Notes: a model not told the origin generated them from the letters alone. Positions 18,401 to 27,305 are shown, numbered from the stretch's first letter. The stretch is DNA of 64,000 nt from Paenibacillus auburnensis (GCF_927798115.1 NZ_CAKMMG010000009.1:181980-245979), one strand, 5' to 3'. A program made the numbers and translations.

Positions 18401-19405
18401 ATGAAAATTAAAAAGACACTCGACCGGATTCCCGGCGGAATGATGCTGGTGCCGCTGTTCCTCGGAGCCATTATTCACACGGCTTTCCCGAACGCGGGCG
18501 AATATTTTGGCGGCTTCACGAAAGGCCTTATGACAGGTACGGTGCCGATTCTGGCCGTCTGGTTCTTCTGTATGGGCGCCGCGATTGATGTACGGGCAAC
18601 AGGAACAGTACTGCGCAAATCCGGTACACTGGTGCTGACCAAAATCGCTGTGGCTTGGGTTGTTGCCCTGATTGCTGTCCAGTTCCTGCCTGAGGGCGGT
18701 GTGCAGACCGGATTCTTCGCCGGCTTATCGGTACTGGCAATTATCTCCGCAATGGATATGACTAACGGCGGCTTGTATGCCTCCATTATGCAGCAGTACG
18801 GTACCAAAGAAGAGTCCGGTGCCTTCGTACTGATGTCTCTTGAATCCGGCCCGCTTGTTACCATGCTGATTCTGGGCAGTACCGGTGTAGCCGTATTTGA
18901 ACCCCATGTGTTCGTGGGCGCAGTGCTTCCGTTCCTGGTTGGTTTTCTGCTGGGTAACCTTGATCATGACCTTCGTGCCTATTTCGGCAAAGCAACACAG
19001 ACACTCATTCCATTCTTCGGTTTCGCACTGGGTAGCTCGATTGACCTTGGTGTCATTGTAGATACAGGTCTGCTGGGCATTCTGTTAGGCCTTGTAGTCA
19101 TCATTATTACTGGTGTACCGCTGATTCTTGCTGACAAGTTCATTGGCCGCGGTAACGGTACCGCCGGACTCGCTGCTTCCAGTACCGCAGGTGCGGCTGT
19201 AGCCAACCCGATGCTGGTCGCAAATATGAAGCCGGAATTCCTGCCCGCAGCAGAAACTGCAACCGCGCTGGTAGCCGCTTCCGTAATCGTGACTTCGATT
19301 CTTGTTCCGATCATTACGGCCTACTATTCCGGCTATATGAAGAAGAAAAATCCTCCGGTAACAGATGGCCCCTCTGATCTGACAGCTCAGAAGGCAGCAA
19401 TATAA
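18401..19405 (+). CDS. kdgT: 2-keto-3-deoxygluconate permease
   Basis: A 334-residue integral membrane protein with about ten hydrophobic segments. It has the KdgT family pattern: KKTLDRIPGGMMLVPLFLGAI at the N-terminus, AISAMDMTNGGLYASIM in the middle and STAGAAVANPMLVA near the C-terminus. It imports 2-keto-3-deoxygluconate, an intermediate of pectin and hexuronate breakdown, by proton symport. It is preceded by a candidate cre site and followed by an intrinsic terminator. The ribosome site before ATG 18401 is weak (GAAGGG, 13 nt upstream). Its position after a solute receptor and a YesN regulator supports a pectin-derived sugar acid uptake locus. Confidence 0.9.
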   Translation: MKIKKTLDRIPGGMMLVPLFLGAIIHTAFPNAGEYFGGFTKGLMTGTVPILAVWFFCMGAAIDVRATGTVLRKSGTLVLTKIAVAWVVALIAVQFLPEGGVQTGFFAGLSVLAIISAMDMTNGGLYASIMQQYGTKEESGAFVLMSLESGPLVTMLILGSTGVAVFEPHVFVGAVLPFLVGFLLGNLDHDLRAYFGKATQTLIPFFGFALGSSIDLGVIVDTGLLGILLGLVVIIITGVPLILADKFIGRGNGTAGLAASSTAGAAVANPMLVANMKPEFLPAAETATALVAASVIVTSILVPIITAYYSGYMKKKNPPVTDGPSDLTAQKAAI

Positions 19406-19472
19406 TAAATTCATCTAACAACTGTAATTTTATATATTATAAAGAAATAAATTAGAGAGATAGAGATAAATT

Positions 19473-19517
19473 AACCCTCCGTACGCTGTAATGGCGTTAT
19501 CCGGAGGGTTCTTTTTT
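19473..19517. terminator. Intrinsic terminator after kdgT
   Basis: AACCCTCCG (19473-19481) pairs with CGGAGGGTT (19502-19510), followed by T6. It lies between kdgT and the convergent lipoprotein gene. Confidence 0.9.
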
Positions 19518-19524
19518 ATATAGC

Positions 19525-20151
19525 CTATCCGTTTATGAGCTTGCTGAATGCAGCATTGTCGAACCGGTCACCCTGCACCAGCCACGCTCCTTCGATCTTA
19601 AATAACGTCAAAATTCCCTCCATCGGCACACGCTGCTGCTCCTGGCCCTTCTCATTCAGCAGTACAAGATCCACGGTATACTTCAGTTCGGCGATATCCT
19701 GCTTGTGGCCGTCACTGAGTGTGAGCTGCAGGTTGTCAGGCTGGATCGAGAGCTGCTGCTTGTGGACGACCTGCAAGGGCAGGGCGGTGTAGCGGGTGCT
19801 GACTGCTTTTTGGTAGAAATCCGCTGTAAAATAAGGCTTCATAACTTCGTTACGCTGCTCTATAGACTCGATAGACATAATATCTGCAGAGGCTTTGACC
19901 GTGTACTCGGCACTCTTATATTCGGTGGCGGCTTTCATGGCTGCCTCCAGTTCAGCGGAGGAAATGCCTTCCTTAGCTGGGGCGGCGGACTCGGCAGCCG
20001 GTGCTGTGCTCTGCGGTGCGGGTGCGGCGCTTTCGCTGGCAGGAGCTGCGCTTTCAGGATGATTATTGCTCCCGGACGGATTTGAATTGCATCCGGATAT
20101 TATGGCAATGGAAAGAAGGATACTGCCTAACAGCCATGTGAATTTACGCAT
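19525..20151 (-). CDS. Lipoprotein of unknown function
   Basis: A 208-residue lipoprotein. The ATG at 20151 has an AGGAGGG site 5 nt upstream; the frame extends further but without a ribosome site. The signal peptide is WLLGSILLSIAIISGC, with a lipobox Cys near residue 21. A low-complexity Ala/Ser/Pro/Glu linker with repeated SAAPA units (about 34-60) precedes a globular domain of about 140 residues ending GAWLVQGDRF, which resembles NTF2/DUF4878-like extracytoplasmic domains. It is divergent from the adaA operon. Function unknown. Confidence 0.8.
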   Translation of the reverse strand: MRKFTWLLGSILLSIAIISGCNSNPSGSNNHPESAAPASESAAPAPQSTAPAAESAAPAKEGISSAELEAAMKAATEYKSAEYTVKASADIMSIESIEQRNEVMKPYFTADFYQKAVSTRYTALPLQVVHKQQLSIQPDNLQLTLSDGHKQDIAELKYTVDLVLLNEKGQEQQRVPMEGILTLFKIEGAWLVQGDRFDNAAFSKLING

Positions 20152-20346
20152 AGGTCCCTCCTGATTCAAATTAATGGAAATTATTATAATATTACCATAT
20201 CTTAAAAGGGAAATCCTGGGCAGGCAGCAGCATTTAAGTCGAAGGCTACCGGGCAGCGGCATACTGTCGTAATCTTGCTCTCCTATTCCAAATGGCTGCA
20301 TAAGGGAAAAGCAATCGTTTATACTTGCGGTATGAGGTGATTTCAC

Positions 20347-20946
20347 ATGGACCAGATAACATTTGAGCGCATCTATGATTCAGTAGTTAAACGTGAACCG
20401 ACTTATGACGGGGTGTATTATACAGCGGTGCTTACAACCCGTATTGTCTGCCGCCCGTCCTGCCGGGCCAGAACGCCTAAGGCCGGAAATGTAGAGTTTT
20501 ATACGTCTTTAGAGGAGGCGACCCGTGCCGGCTTCCGCCCTTGTAAACGATGCCGCCCGGAGGAAGGCGGCGTGCTCCGGCCCGATGCGGTGCTTGCCGC
20601 CCAGGCGGACGCCATTATGGAGGCGCAGCTTGCAGAGAAGCTGACGCTGCCGGTGCTGGCTGAGCAGCTGAAAGTCAGCCCGTTTCACCTGCAACGGACC
20701 TACACACGTGTAACCGGACAGTCTCCAGCCGTGAAGCTGGATCAGCTGCGGATCGCGAAGGCCTGCGGGCTGCTGGCAACAACGGATTTGCCGGTTGCTG
20801 AAATCGGGCGGGCGGTCGGCTTTCAGGGCGCATCCCATTTCGCCGCCTGGTTTGCCCGCAAAAACGGCGTGCCGCCGACAGATTACCGTAATCAATACAA
20901 GGGAGGGAATTCTCATGAAGAACATCAGGAACAGCGTAACCGCTAA
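20347..20946 (+). CDS. adaA: AdaA-type methylphosphotriester sensor and transcription activator
   Basis: A 199-residue protein with the Ada zinc domain: Cys35, Cys39, Cys66 and Cys69 (VCRPSC...RPCKRC) match the four zinc ligands of Ada, with the first Cys accepting methyl groups from methylphosphotriesters. A C-terminal AraC HTH follows (PVAEIGRAVGFQGASHFAAWFARK). Methylation turns it into an activator of alkylation-repair genes. ATG 20347 has GAGGTGA upstream. A GCAA-N10-TTGC inverted repeat at 20311-20328, overlapping a TATACT -10 box, may be its own operator. It overlaps ogt by 32 nt. Confidence 0.92.
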   Translation: MDQITFERIYDSVVKREPTYDGVYYTAVLTTRIVCRPSCRARTPKAGNVEFYTSLEEATRAGFRPCKRCRPEEGGVLRPDAVLAAQADAIMEAQLAEKLTLPVLAEQLKVSPFHLQRTYTRVTGQSPAVKLDQLRIAKACGLLATTDLPVAEIGRAVGFQGASHFAAWFARKNGVPPTDYRNQYKGGNSHEEHQEQRNR

Positions 20947-21496
20947 GCCGGTTAAGATCTATCATCATACGCTGAATCTCGGGAACAGGGGATGGACCTT
21001 ATGGGCCAGTGATAAGGGGCTGATCCGGGTATCCTATGAGCAGGATCAGGGCCGCCTGCCGGATGGCTGGCTGAATATGTATGCCCCTTCTCATGAGCTG
21101 GAAGAGAATGCGGAAGTTTTTGCCGATATGGGGGTTACTAATCTGCTGGAGAGCTATTTCGCCGGAAATCCGGTCAGCTTCAGCGGCCTTCCGCTTGATC
21201 TGTGGGGAACAGCATTTCAGCAGGAGGTCTGGACAGGGCTGACGCAGATTCCTTACGGCGGCGTTGCTACGTATAAGGAGCTTGCCGTGCAGATCGGCAG
21301 ACCACTGGCAGTCCGTGCGGTGGGCGCGGCCAACGGGCAGAACCCGATACCGGTTATTGTTCCCTGCCACCGGGTCATTGGCGCTAACGGCACATTAACC
21401 GGGTACCGGGGCGGCCTGAAGCTGAAGCAGGAATTGCTGGCGCTGGAAGGCATTACGCATGTGGGGGCGGCGGGTCATGAACGATTTGCTTTTTGA
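20915..21496 (+). CDS. ogt: Methylated-DNA--protein-cysteine methyltransferase
   Basis: A 193-residue suicide DNA-repair protein that takes the methyl group from O6-methylguanine onto Cys151 in the PVIVPCHRVIGANG motif. The RAVGAANGQNPIP recognition region lies just before it. The start is ATG 20915 with GGAGGG 6 nt upstream, inside the end of adaA; the longer frame from 20795 is the shadow of adaA. It overlaps alkA by 20 nt. The order adaA-ogt-alkA forms a complete adaptive response to alkylation. Confidence 0.93.
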   Translation: MKNIRNSVTAKPVKIYHHTLNLGNRGWTLWASDKGLIRVSYEQDQGRLPDGWLNMYAPSHELEENAEVFADMGVTNLLESYFAGNPVSFSGLPLDLWGTAFQQEVWTGLTQIPYGGVATYKELAVQIGRPLAVRAVGAANGQNPIPVIVPCHRVIGANGTLTGYRGGLKLKQELLALEGITHVGAAGHERFAF

Positions 21497-22382
21497 GCTG
21501 CCGCTGCCGGAGTTTTTTGACCTGGGCGCTTGTCTGGCCTACATGAACCGCTCGCCGCTGGAATGTTTATTCCGTTCCGATAGCAAGGGGGTCAACCGGC
21601 TGTTTGTTCTGGAAGGAGCGCCGGTGCTGGTCAGGTTGACCGTAGCGGAGGATCAGCCGCTGCGCCTGAAGGCTACCTTACTGGCCGGTGTCCGTCCTGG
21701 CGCGGAGGCCATAGCAGATCTGGCCCGCTATATTGTGGAGTGGTTCGATCTGGACCGCGATCTGGCCCCGTTCTACCGGATCGCTGATGTAGACCCGCTG
21801 CTCCGGCCGCTGGCAGTAAGTGAGCGGGGACTGCGGATCATCGGGATCCCCGATCTGTTCGAAGCTTTATGCTGGGCGATACTGGGACAGCAGGTGAATC
21901 TGGCCTTTGCCTACAGGCTGAAGCAGCGGCTCACCGCTGAATACGGGGAGTCGCTGGAGTGGGAAGGACACACCTATTATCATTTTCCGCGGCCGGAGGT
22001 GTTCCTGACGGTCACACAGGAAGAACTGTGCAGCCTGCAGCTGACCCGCAACAAAGCGCGGACCGTGCTGGAGGTAGCTGCGCTGATTGCCGGAGGCGGA
22101 CTCAGCCGGGAAGAGCTGCTGGCCCTGCCGACCCCGGAAGCCGCCGAGCAGCGGCTGCTGAAGCTCCGCGGAATCGGGCCCTGGACCTCGCAGTATGTGC
22201 GGATGCGCTGCCTGCGCGATACCACCGCATACCCTGTAGGCGATGTGGGCCTGCAGAATGCGGTGAAATTCCTCACCGGCATGGACCGCAAGCCTACGCC
22301 AGCCGAGCTGCTGGAATTTGCGGTGCCTTGGCATGGGTGGGAGGCTTACGCTACCTTTTATTTGTGGCGGGCACTGTATTGA
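21477..22382 (+). CDS. alkA: DNA-3-methyladenine glycosylase II
   Basis: A 301-residue base-excision glycosylase that removes 3-methyladenine and related lesions. The helix-hairpin-helix is LKLRGIGPWTSQYV (about 229-241), and the catalytic Asp lies in AYPVGDVGL (about 256), the HhH-GPD arrangement. The N-terminal 110 residues form the AlkA-specific mixed domain. ATG 21477 is preferred because it follows a G-rich ribosome site; a GTG six codons upstream is possible. It is the last gene of the adaA-ogt-alkA operon, convergent with the S41-like lipoprotein gene 15 nt away, with no obvious hairpin between them. Confidence 0.9.
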   Translation: MNDLLFELPLPEFFDLGACLAYMNRSPLECLFRSDSKGVNRLFVLEGAPVLVRLTVAEDQPLRLKATLLAGVRPGAEAIADLARYIVEWFDLDRDLAPFYRIADVDPLLRPLAVSERGLRIIGIPDLFEALCWAILGQQVNLAFAYRLKQRLTAEYGESLEWEGHTYYHFPRPEVFLTVTQEELCSLQLTRNKARTVLEVAALIAGGGLSREELLALPTPEAAEQRLLKLRGIGPWTSQYVRMRCLRDTTAYPVGDVGLQNAVKFLTGMDRKPTPAELLEFAVPWHGWEAYATFYLWRALY

Positions 22383-22397
22383 AAGTATTGAAAGGCG

Positions 22398-23684
22398 TCA
22401 GTCTTGAAAGCGATAGGCCAGCGCGGCATTGAGTACCGGGTCGATCCCTTCTCTATAGTCGCTGATTGTATAGTCCACGGGTATATCGGGCATCAGCGCA
22501 TCATCCGTAGTAGCAGAGAAATGGAACTCGTTGGTGCTGTAAGTGACGGTGAGGCCGGTCTCCGGCAGCTGCAAAAACTGGACTTCCCCCGGCTTATTGG
22601 GATCGCCGTTGGTTGGCTCACCCAATAGCTTAGCCTGCAGATTCTCACGGAATTCATAGGCATTCAGCATCGCTGAAGAAGCGGTGCCGCGCCCAATAAG
22701 GACAAGCACGTGATTTTTGAGTACCGGATCCTGCAATAAGCTTGTCATCAGTGGATGTATAACACTTGAATTCCCTCCGGAATTAGCCCGCAAATCCACA
22801 ATGACTTTCTGCACCGGCGAAGCCTTCTGTGATGTCTTTATGTCCTGTACAAATCGCTTGATCGTGTATTCAGGATCTTCCTCACAACTGTTATACGCCA
22901 CATACAACGTCTGCTCTGCGGACAAATTCGTGAAGCTGTAATTTCGTTTACTGTTGATTGATGACAATAAAGTATCCTTATACGGACTGATTAAATTCAG
23001 TGTACTGTCGTTCTGGGAAACCGGCTGAACCGACTTTTGGATATCCGTTCCATCCTCCTGTTTGAAGGTCAGGCTGATCTCATTCTTGTCCTCTATGACC
23101 CCCAGCCCATGCAATATGGATGGCCTAATGATGTAGCGCGGGATGTTCAACAGTAGTCCTTGTTCATTATCCCGGGAGATGACATCCGTAAGCTGAGCAA
23201 TTATAGATCTGACAGGCTGACTGTTAATCTCTGTAAGCTCTGTGTATAGAACCTCCGAATAGCCGGTAATTGTGTCGGTAACGTATAAGCGGCCCTGCCA
23301 CATATACAGCCTGAACGGAAGCACCTTTTCCTCCGCCAGCCCTAGATTGGTGTGCACCTGACCCAGCGAAGCAATCGCCTGGGATAGATCAATTTTAACC
23401 TGGTCATCATTGTCATAGTCCGGGAGTCTGCCGATCATTTCATCGATCTTGCTGCTGAATGCCGCGGCACGCCCGCTGTTCGTTGCAAGACTTACCTCTT
23501 TCTGGCGCATTTCCTGCTTCACGAGCTGTAAGTCTGGTTTCCAGTCCAGGGTAAGGCTGCTCTTCGGACTGCAGGAGGATAAGAGTAGGGCGGACAGCAA
23601 GCAGATTAAGGGTGTGGTAATGATAGCAAAGCCTGTTTTCCTGGTCTTAAAAATGTTCTTGTTCATTAGATTTTTCTTGTTCAT
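22398..23684 (-). CDS. S41-family peptidase-like lipoprotein
   Basis: A 428-residue protein with a lipoprotein signal (LLSALLLSSC, Cys near 37). The C-terminal region has S41/tail-specific protease motifs: VIVDLRANSGGNSSVI, LIGRGTASSAMLNA (probable Ser nucleophile region) and LLGEPTNGDP. No PDZ domain is obvious. It is anchored outside the membrane and may degrade or modify peptides. The ATG at 23684 has GGAG upstream; the 19 preceding in-frame codons lack a ribosome site. The immediate upstream sequence is AT-rich. Confidence 0.8.
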   Translation of the reverse strand: MNKKNLMNKNIFKTRKTGFAIITTPLICLLSALLLSSCSPKSSLTLDWKPDLQLVKQEMRQKEVSLATNSGRAAAFSSKIDEMIGRLPDYDNDDQVKIDLSQAIASLGQVHTNLGLAEEKVLPFRLYMWQGRLYVTDTITGYSEVLYTELTEINSQPVRSIIAQLTDVISRDNEQGLLLNIPRYIIRPSILHGLGVIEDKNEISLTFKQEDGTDIQKSVQPVSQNDSTLNLISPYKDTLLSSINSKRNYSFTNLSAEQTLYVAYNSCEEDPEYTIKRFVQDIKTSQKASPVQKVIVDLRANSGGNSSVIHPLMTSLLQDPVLKNHVLVLIGRGTASSAMLNAYEFRENLQAKLLGEPTNGDPNKPGEVQFLQLPETGLTVTYSTNEFHFSATTDDALMPDIPVDYTISDYREGIDPVLNAALAYRFQD

Positions 23685-23807
23685 AGGAATTCTCCGTTTT
23701 ATGTATTTGTGAAAATATAAAAACAAACATAATTTTACCAAATAATTGATTTTATGGGTATTATTTAATTTTTAAGGATAAGCCAAATCTTTAATTATCG
23801 TAAAAAC

Positions 23808-23861
23808 GACAAAATGCCACGACGCTCTACTCCAGTAGAAAGTCATGGCATTTTGTCTTGA
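23808..23861 (-). terminator. Intrinsic terminator of the VOC gene
   Basis: GACAAAATGCCA.GAC pairs with GTC.TGGCATTTTGTC (23808-23856). On the minus strand it is followed by GTTTTTA, so it terminates transcripts from the VOC-family gene. Confidence 0.8.
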
Positions 23862-23914
23862 AATGACGCCGCACAGCGGATGTTCATCTCATCATAATCT
23901 TGCTTGCGGTTGGT

Positions 23915-24340
23915 TTAACGCGGCCGCTTCGTGAAGATCTGGAAGGTCACGCCGAACTTGTCGGTAACCATACCGTAGGCCGGGCTGAAATAGGCGGGGC
24001 CCAGCTCGATATCGACTTGTCCGCCTTCCTTCAAGGTGTTGTAAAGCTGTTCAGAGGCTTCAGCGGTATCAGTGGAAATACAGAGATTGAGGCCGTTGCC
24101 GGTCTGCCGCGTCTGCCCCGGTTCCAGATCGGCTATAAACATTGTGGTCTCGCCAATCTTCAGCACAGAATGGGCAATGCGCGCTTTATCTTCGTCCGAC
24201 AGGGGGGATTCGGGATTCTGTGGGCCTTCTCCCACCGTTTGCATAAACATCAGATGTGCGCCTAGACTCTCCTGATAGAAAGAAACCGCTTCGCGCGCAG
24301 TTCCTTCAAGCAGGATAAACGGATTTACTTCGATCGTCAT
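23915..24340 (-). CDS. VOC-family (PhnB/YjdN-like) protein
   Basis: A 141-residue vicinal-oxygen-chelate protein. It shows the PhnB-like pattern: NPFILLEGTAREAVSFYQESLG at the start, a central segment MFIADLEPGQT, and NLCISTDTAEASEQLYNTLKEGG followed by FSPAYGMVTDKFGVTFQIF. Members are often mis-annotated as demethylubiquinone methyltransferases; the true substrate is unknown. The ATG is preceded by AAGGAGCG. It is divergent from the WYL regulator 24464-25441, and the 120-nt spacer carries an inverted-repeat operator, so the regulator may control this gene. Confidence 0.85.
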   Translation of the reverse strand: MTIEVNPFILLEGTAREAVSFYQESLGAHLMFMQTVGEGPQNPESPLSDEDKARIAHSVLKIGETTMFIADLEPGQTRQTGNGLNLCISTDTAEASEQLYNTLKEGGQVDIELGPAYFSPAYGMVTDKFGVTFQIFTKRPR

Positions 24341-24411
24341 TTTTAATCGCTCCTTGTCTTGTTTAGTTGTAGATCAGCCCGCTTCTGCTGGGCTTTGATT
24401 TCATTGTAGAC

Positions 24412-24434
24412 TATAATAGTGACAGTTATTGTCA
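24412..24434 (+). promoter_or_regulatory. -10 box and inverted-repeat operator for the WYL regulator
   Basis: TATAAT (24412-24417) is followed by TGACA-N5-TGTCA (24420-24434), which would cover the transcription start. This fits autoregulation and supports a downstream start codon. Confidence 0.5.
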
Positions 24435-24463
24435 TGAATATAAAAGTAAATGGGGTCTATGCC

Positions 24464-25441
24464 ATGTCTAAATCGAAGCGGCTGCTGGACCTGATGATGA
24501 CCGTGAACCGCAAACGCAAATTTACGGTCAGAGAGCTGGCCGATGAATTCGGGGTGTCTACGCGAACTATTCTTCGGGACCTGCAGGAGCTGGGTGAACT
24601 CGGGGTGCCGCTGTATTCGGAGGTGGGCCCGCACGGGGGCTATCAGGTGCTGAACGAACGGATTCTTCCGCCGATTGCCTTTACGGAGGAGGAGGCGGTG
24701 GCGATTTTTTTTGCCAGCCATGCCCTGCGCCATTACAAGTACCTGCCCTTTAAGGAAGAGTCTCTTTCCGCATTGCACAAGTTCTATAATTATATGTCCG
24801 GGGATGTCCGTGACCGGATTGATGAGCTGAAGAACCGGATTGATTTCCTGACCCCGGCGCGGCAGGCGGAGTTCCCGTACCTGTCGATCCTGCTGGAAGC
24901 TGGCATCGGGCAAAAGGTGCTGCTCATCGATTACGAATCCAAAGGCGAGCGCGGCCTGCGGCCGATTCAGCCGGTTGGTATTTATGCCAGCAGCGGGTTA
25001 TGGTATTGTCCGGCGTACTGTTATTTGCGCAAGGATATCCGTGTGTTCCGCTGCGACCGGATTCACTCGGTAGACTACGATTCCTCGGGGCTGACACCAC
25101 TGGATCTGCGGCAGGTCCATTTGGGGAACAGGAATGATTACGGTACGTCGGAGCAGGACAAGGGGCTGCAAACGAAAAAAAGCCGGAATCAGATCCGGCT
25201 GTACATTGAGTTGACGGGTGAAGGGGTGCAGGCCTGCGAAGCGGAAGTGTGGTCAGATTCTCTGCTGCATACCCGTGAGGACGGCTCCGGCTGGCTGGAG
25301 GGGGAGGTTCCCGGCAACGACCTCCGGTTCTTCGCTAAGTTTATCATCGGCCTCGGCAATGAAGCGATGGTACAGGGGCCGCCTGAGCTGGTGGAGGAGC
25401 TGAAGAACATGCTTGCAGGAATGCTGAGGAAATACAGCTAA
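24464..25441 (+). CDS. YafY-type HTH/WYL-domain transcriptional regulator
   Basis: A 325-residue regulator (340 if counted from the GTG at 24419). The N-terminal HTH_11 motif is KFTVRELADEFGVSTRTILRDLQELGELG, and GGYQVLNERILPPIAFTEEEAVAIF follows as in the YafY/YobV family. The middle carries a WYL domain (VLLIDYESKGERGLRPIQPVGIYASSGLWYCPAYC...RVFRCDRI), which binds nucleotides or small ligands. The operator and -10 box overlap the upstream candidate starts, so ATG 24464 is preferred, although its ribosome site is only GGGG. It is divergent from the VOC gene, the likely target. It marks the left edge of the AT-rich accessory segment. Confidence 0.87.
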   Translation: MSKSKRLLDLMMTVNRKRKFTVRELADEFGVSTRTILRDLQELGELGVPLYSEVGPHGGYQVLNERILPPIAFTEEEAVAIFFASHALRHYKYLPFKEESLSALHKFYNYMSGDVRDRIDELKNRIDFLTPARQAEFPYLSILLEAGIGQKVLLIDYESKGERGLRPIQPVGIYASSGLWYCPAYCYLRKDIRVFRCDRIHSVDYDSSGLTPLDLRQVHLGNRNDYGTSEQDKGLQTKKSRNQIRLYIELTGEGVQACEAEVWSDSLLHTREDGSGWLEGEVPGNDLRFFAKFIIGLGNEAMVQGPPELVEELKNMLAGMLRKYS

Positions 25442-25586
25442 GCCGTGCGGCGGCAGGTGATGAGCGCAATAATGTCCTAAGAAAATAAAGTTGTAGACTG
25501 GGGAAAAAGGTAGTAGACTAGCGGACGCTAATTTGAGTATTAGTTTGCAGAATTTATAGACGAACAATTCAATTTCGCGAAAGCGG

Positions 25587-26124
25587 GTGAATAACTTGAC
25601 AGTGCCACCATTGCTGGATGGAGCAAATGTTTTGATTTATACAGCAAACGAGCATTGCAATAATTACGGATATGTTTTGTTCGAACATGATAACAAAAAA
25701 GTGGCTATCACCTGCTTTCGCAGTAGCTAAATATGAAGGTGCCAGAGGGTACTGTTTATTCTCTTGGGACTTGGATTGGAATGTTATCGGTAGCACTATG
25801 CACGATTCACTACAGGAAGCTAAAGAATGCGCAAAAAACTCAAGCGATATACCAATAAATTGGATACCCATAGGCATTCATCATTACGAAATCTTAGTCA
25901 AACGTTTTAAGAATAAGGAATACGGCATAGAAGAATTACAGAGCAGATTAAACACCGCTTTAATGCCTGATCCTCCAATAACCGAAATTTCGAATAGACT
26001 CTTAGACTTGGAGAATGATTTAGAGAATATCCTTTATACCCAGTCAGATTCTGAACAATATCAATTTGCGGTTAACGTATTGGATGCCTTCATTGATTGT
26101 TTAAGGAGAAATCATTTAGACTAA
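25587..26124 (+). pseudogene. Small unknown gene split by a frameshift
   Basis: Two frames together make one plausible protein. A GTG frame at 25587 gives about 47 codons (VNNLTVPPLLDG...YGYVLFEHDNKK) and ends at 25730. The next frame, open from ATG 25672, continues with AVAKYEGARGYCLFSWD and runs to 26124. The switch falls near the A6 run at about 25695-25700. Neither half looks complete: the first stops soon after a beta-rich start and the second begins with unlikely sequence (MFCSNMITKKWLSPAF). This could be a decayed gene, a sequencing error or programmed slippage. The downstream part is acidic, of unknown family. The TAA stop lies inside the first CTAACGAGAA repeat. Confidence 0.5.
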
Positions 26125-26144
26125 CGAGAACTATTGTTCAATAG
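26119..26144 (+). repeat. A-type repeat 1 (divergent)
   Basis: GACTAACGAGAACTATTGTTC overlaps the stop codon of the preceding frame. It is a diverged copy of the CTAACGGGAA...GTTAGTTC hairpin seen after other genes of this segment. The following 120 nt before the next gene show no further feature. Confidence 0.45.
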
Positions 26145-26267
26145 CGCAGGGGCTCCAAGTGTTAGCTTATACTCCGTAAAACTTGCAATAAGTTGATATA
26201 AGAGGTTCTTAGAAACACGAATAGTTAGCAAGTTCCAAAAAAATTACGTGTTAACGAAAGGCAGCAT

Positions 26268-27185
26268 ATGAAAACCAGTGTAGTTAATAATATGTTCAAG
26301 CAAAAATACTGGATAAGATTTGAACTTGGACCAGTTGCTCTTGAGGAAAAAGCATACTTTAATGAGGTAATGCAACGCTCAAGCAGCATATGTAACTTTC
26401 TCTTTTCAGAAAATGACGAAGTTCATGTGATCAATCGCATTAGCTACTTGAAAGAAAAAAGTAAGCACGAAAAGCTTGATATGCACCGTTTTTTTAAAAC
26501 AAAACAAACAGTAAAAAACCTAGAACACCAAGTGATTCCCTACGAATATGAAGATGATGAACAAATGGTAACCAGCGAGTATCGAGTTCGAGTGAAGTTC
26601 GAAGACATAAAAATGTCATACCTGCTAACTGCTATTGCTAATCAAGATTTTGGCAGGAAACCACGCGTACACGGCAATGTAATGCTATTTAATTCAACAA
26701 AACAAATCTTGTTGTATATTTACGATGACCGTGGTTGTGATGTATATGGTGTGAGTAAAGAAAGCTTACTGCCATTGTATTACCAGTACCGCAGTTGGAT
26801 CCTTGATTATGATCGTATACATATTGACAATGTTTTTGAAGAAGGGCTCGCAGGTGTTTTCGAGACAGAGACAGAGCGGTCAGCACGTCAATATGCCAAT
26901 GAGCTAAAAGTGAAATCAACTGACATTAATCTATATAGTAATAACACTTGTCATATTTCGCATATGCTTGAGATTCCAAATGATCAGAGCAAACAGTTCG
27001 AAGAGGAAATCGGGGGAACGGGATTCACGTTGAGGCTTCAAAGCAAAGATCAGGATACTTCCGTTTACCAAGTTACAAAGACAGAGGCGCTGGCACTTAT
27101 TAATTATCAGAGTGAGCTTATGAACCTATACTCTAAAAAATATGGAGGAGTATATTGTAGCTGGGAAATAGCAAGAGCGTTCTAA
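26268..27185 (+). CDS. DUF3885-like protein of unknown function
   Basis: A 305-residue cytoplasmic protein. Residues about 145-185 hold ILLYIYDDRGCDVYGVSKESL and YYQYRSWILDYDR, the hallmark of DUF3885, a family common in Bacillales and often found near small genes of unknown role. N-terminal ELGPVALEEKAYFNEVMQRS and a C-terminal domain of about 100 residues flank it. There is no signal peptide or membrane segment. ATG 26268 follows GAAAGGCAGC. Base composition is clearly AT-richer than the genes before 25.4 kb, suggesting acquisition. A perfect hairpin repeat follows 22 nt after its stop. Confidence 0.65.
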   Translation: MKTSVVNNMFKQKYWIRFELGPVALEEKAYFNEVMQRSSSICNFLFSENDEVHVINRISYLKEKSKHEKLDMHRFFKTKQTVKNLEHQVIPYEYEDDEQMVTSEYRVRVKFEDIKMSYLLTAIANQDFGRKPRVHGNVMLFNSTKQILLYIYDDRGCDVYGVSKESLLPLYYQYRSWILDYDRIHIDNVFEEGLAGVFETETERSARQYANELKVKSTDINLYSNNTCHISHMLEIPNDQSKQFEEEIGGTGFTLRLQSKDQDTSVYQVTKTEALALINYQSELMNLYSKKYGGVYCSWEIARAF

Positions 27186-27207
27186 ATGAGTGGAACCTAC
27201 AATCATT

Positions 27208-27230
27208 GAACTAACGGGGAACGTTAGTTC
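27208..27230 (+). repeat. A-type repeat 2 (perfect hairpin)
   Basis: GAACTAACG (27208-27216), loop GGGAA, CGTTAGTTC (27222-27230) form a perfect 9-bp stem. It is the best-preserved A copy and begins 22 nt after the DUF3885-like gene. A second hairpin, GAGCAGTT/AACTGCTC (27241-27268), follows, with TTTCTGT after it, and looks like a terminator. Confidence 0.7.
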
Positions 27231-27280
27231 AGCGATCCAGGAGCAGTTTGCCGCCGAGCCAACTGCTCTTTCTGTCATTA

Positions 27281-27305
27281 AGCTAACGGGCAGGATGGTT
27301 ACAAT
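27281..27305 (+). repeat. B-type repeat 2
   Basis: AGCTAACGGGCAGGATGG followed by TTACAAT. It shares the CTAACGGGCAGGAT core with the other B copies. TACAAT at 27300-27305 may serve as a -10 box for the next gene. Confidence 0.6.
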
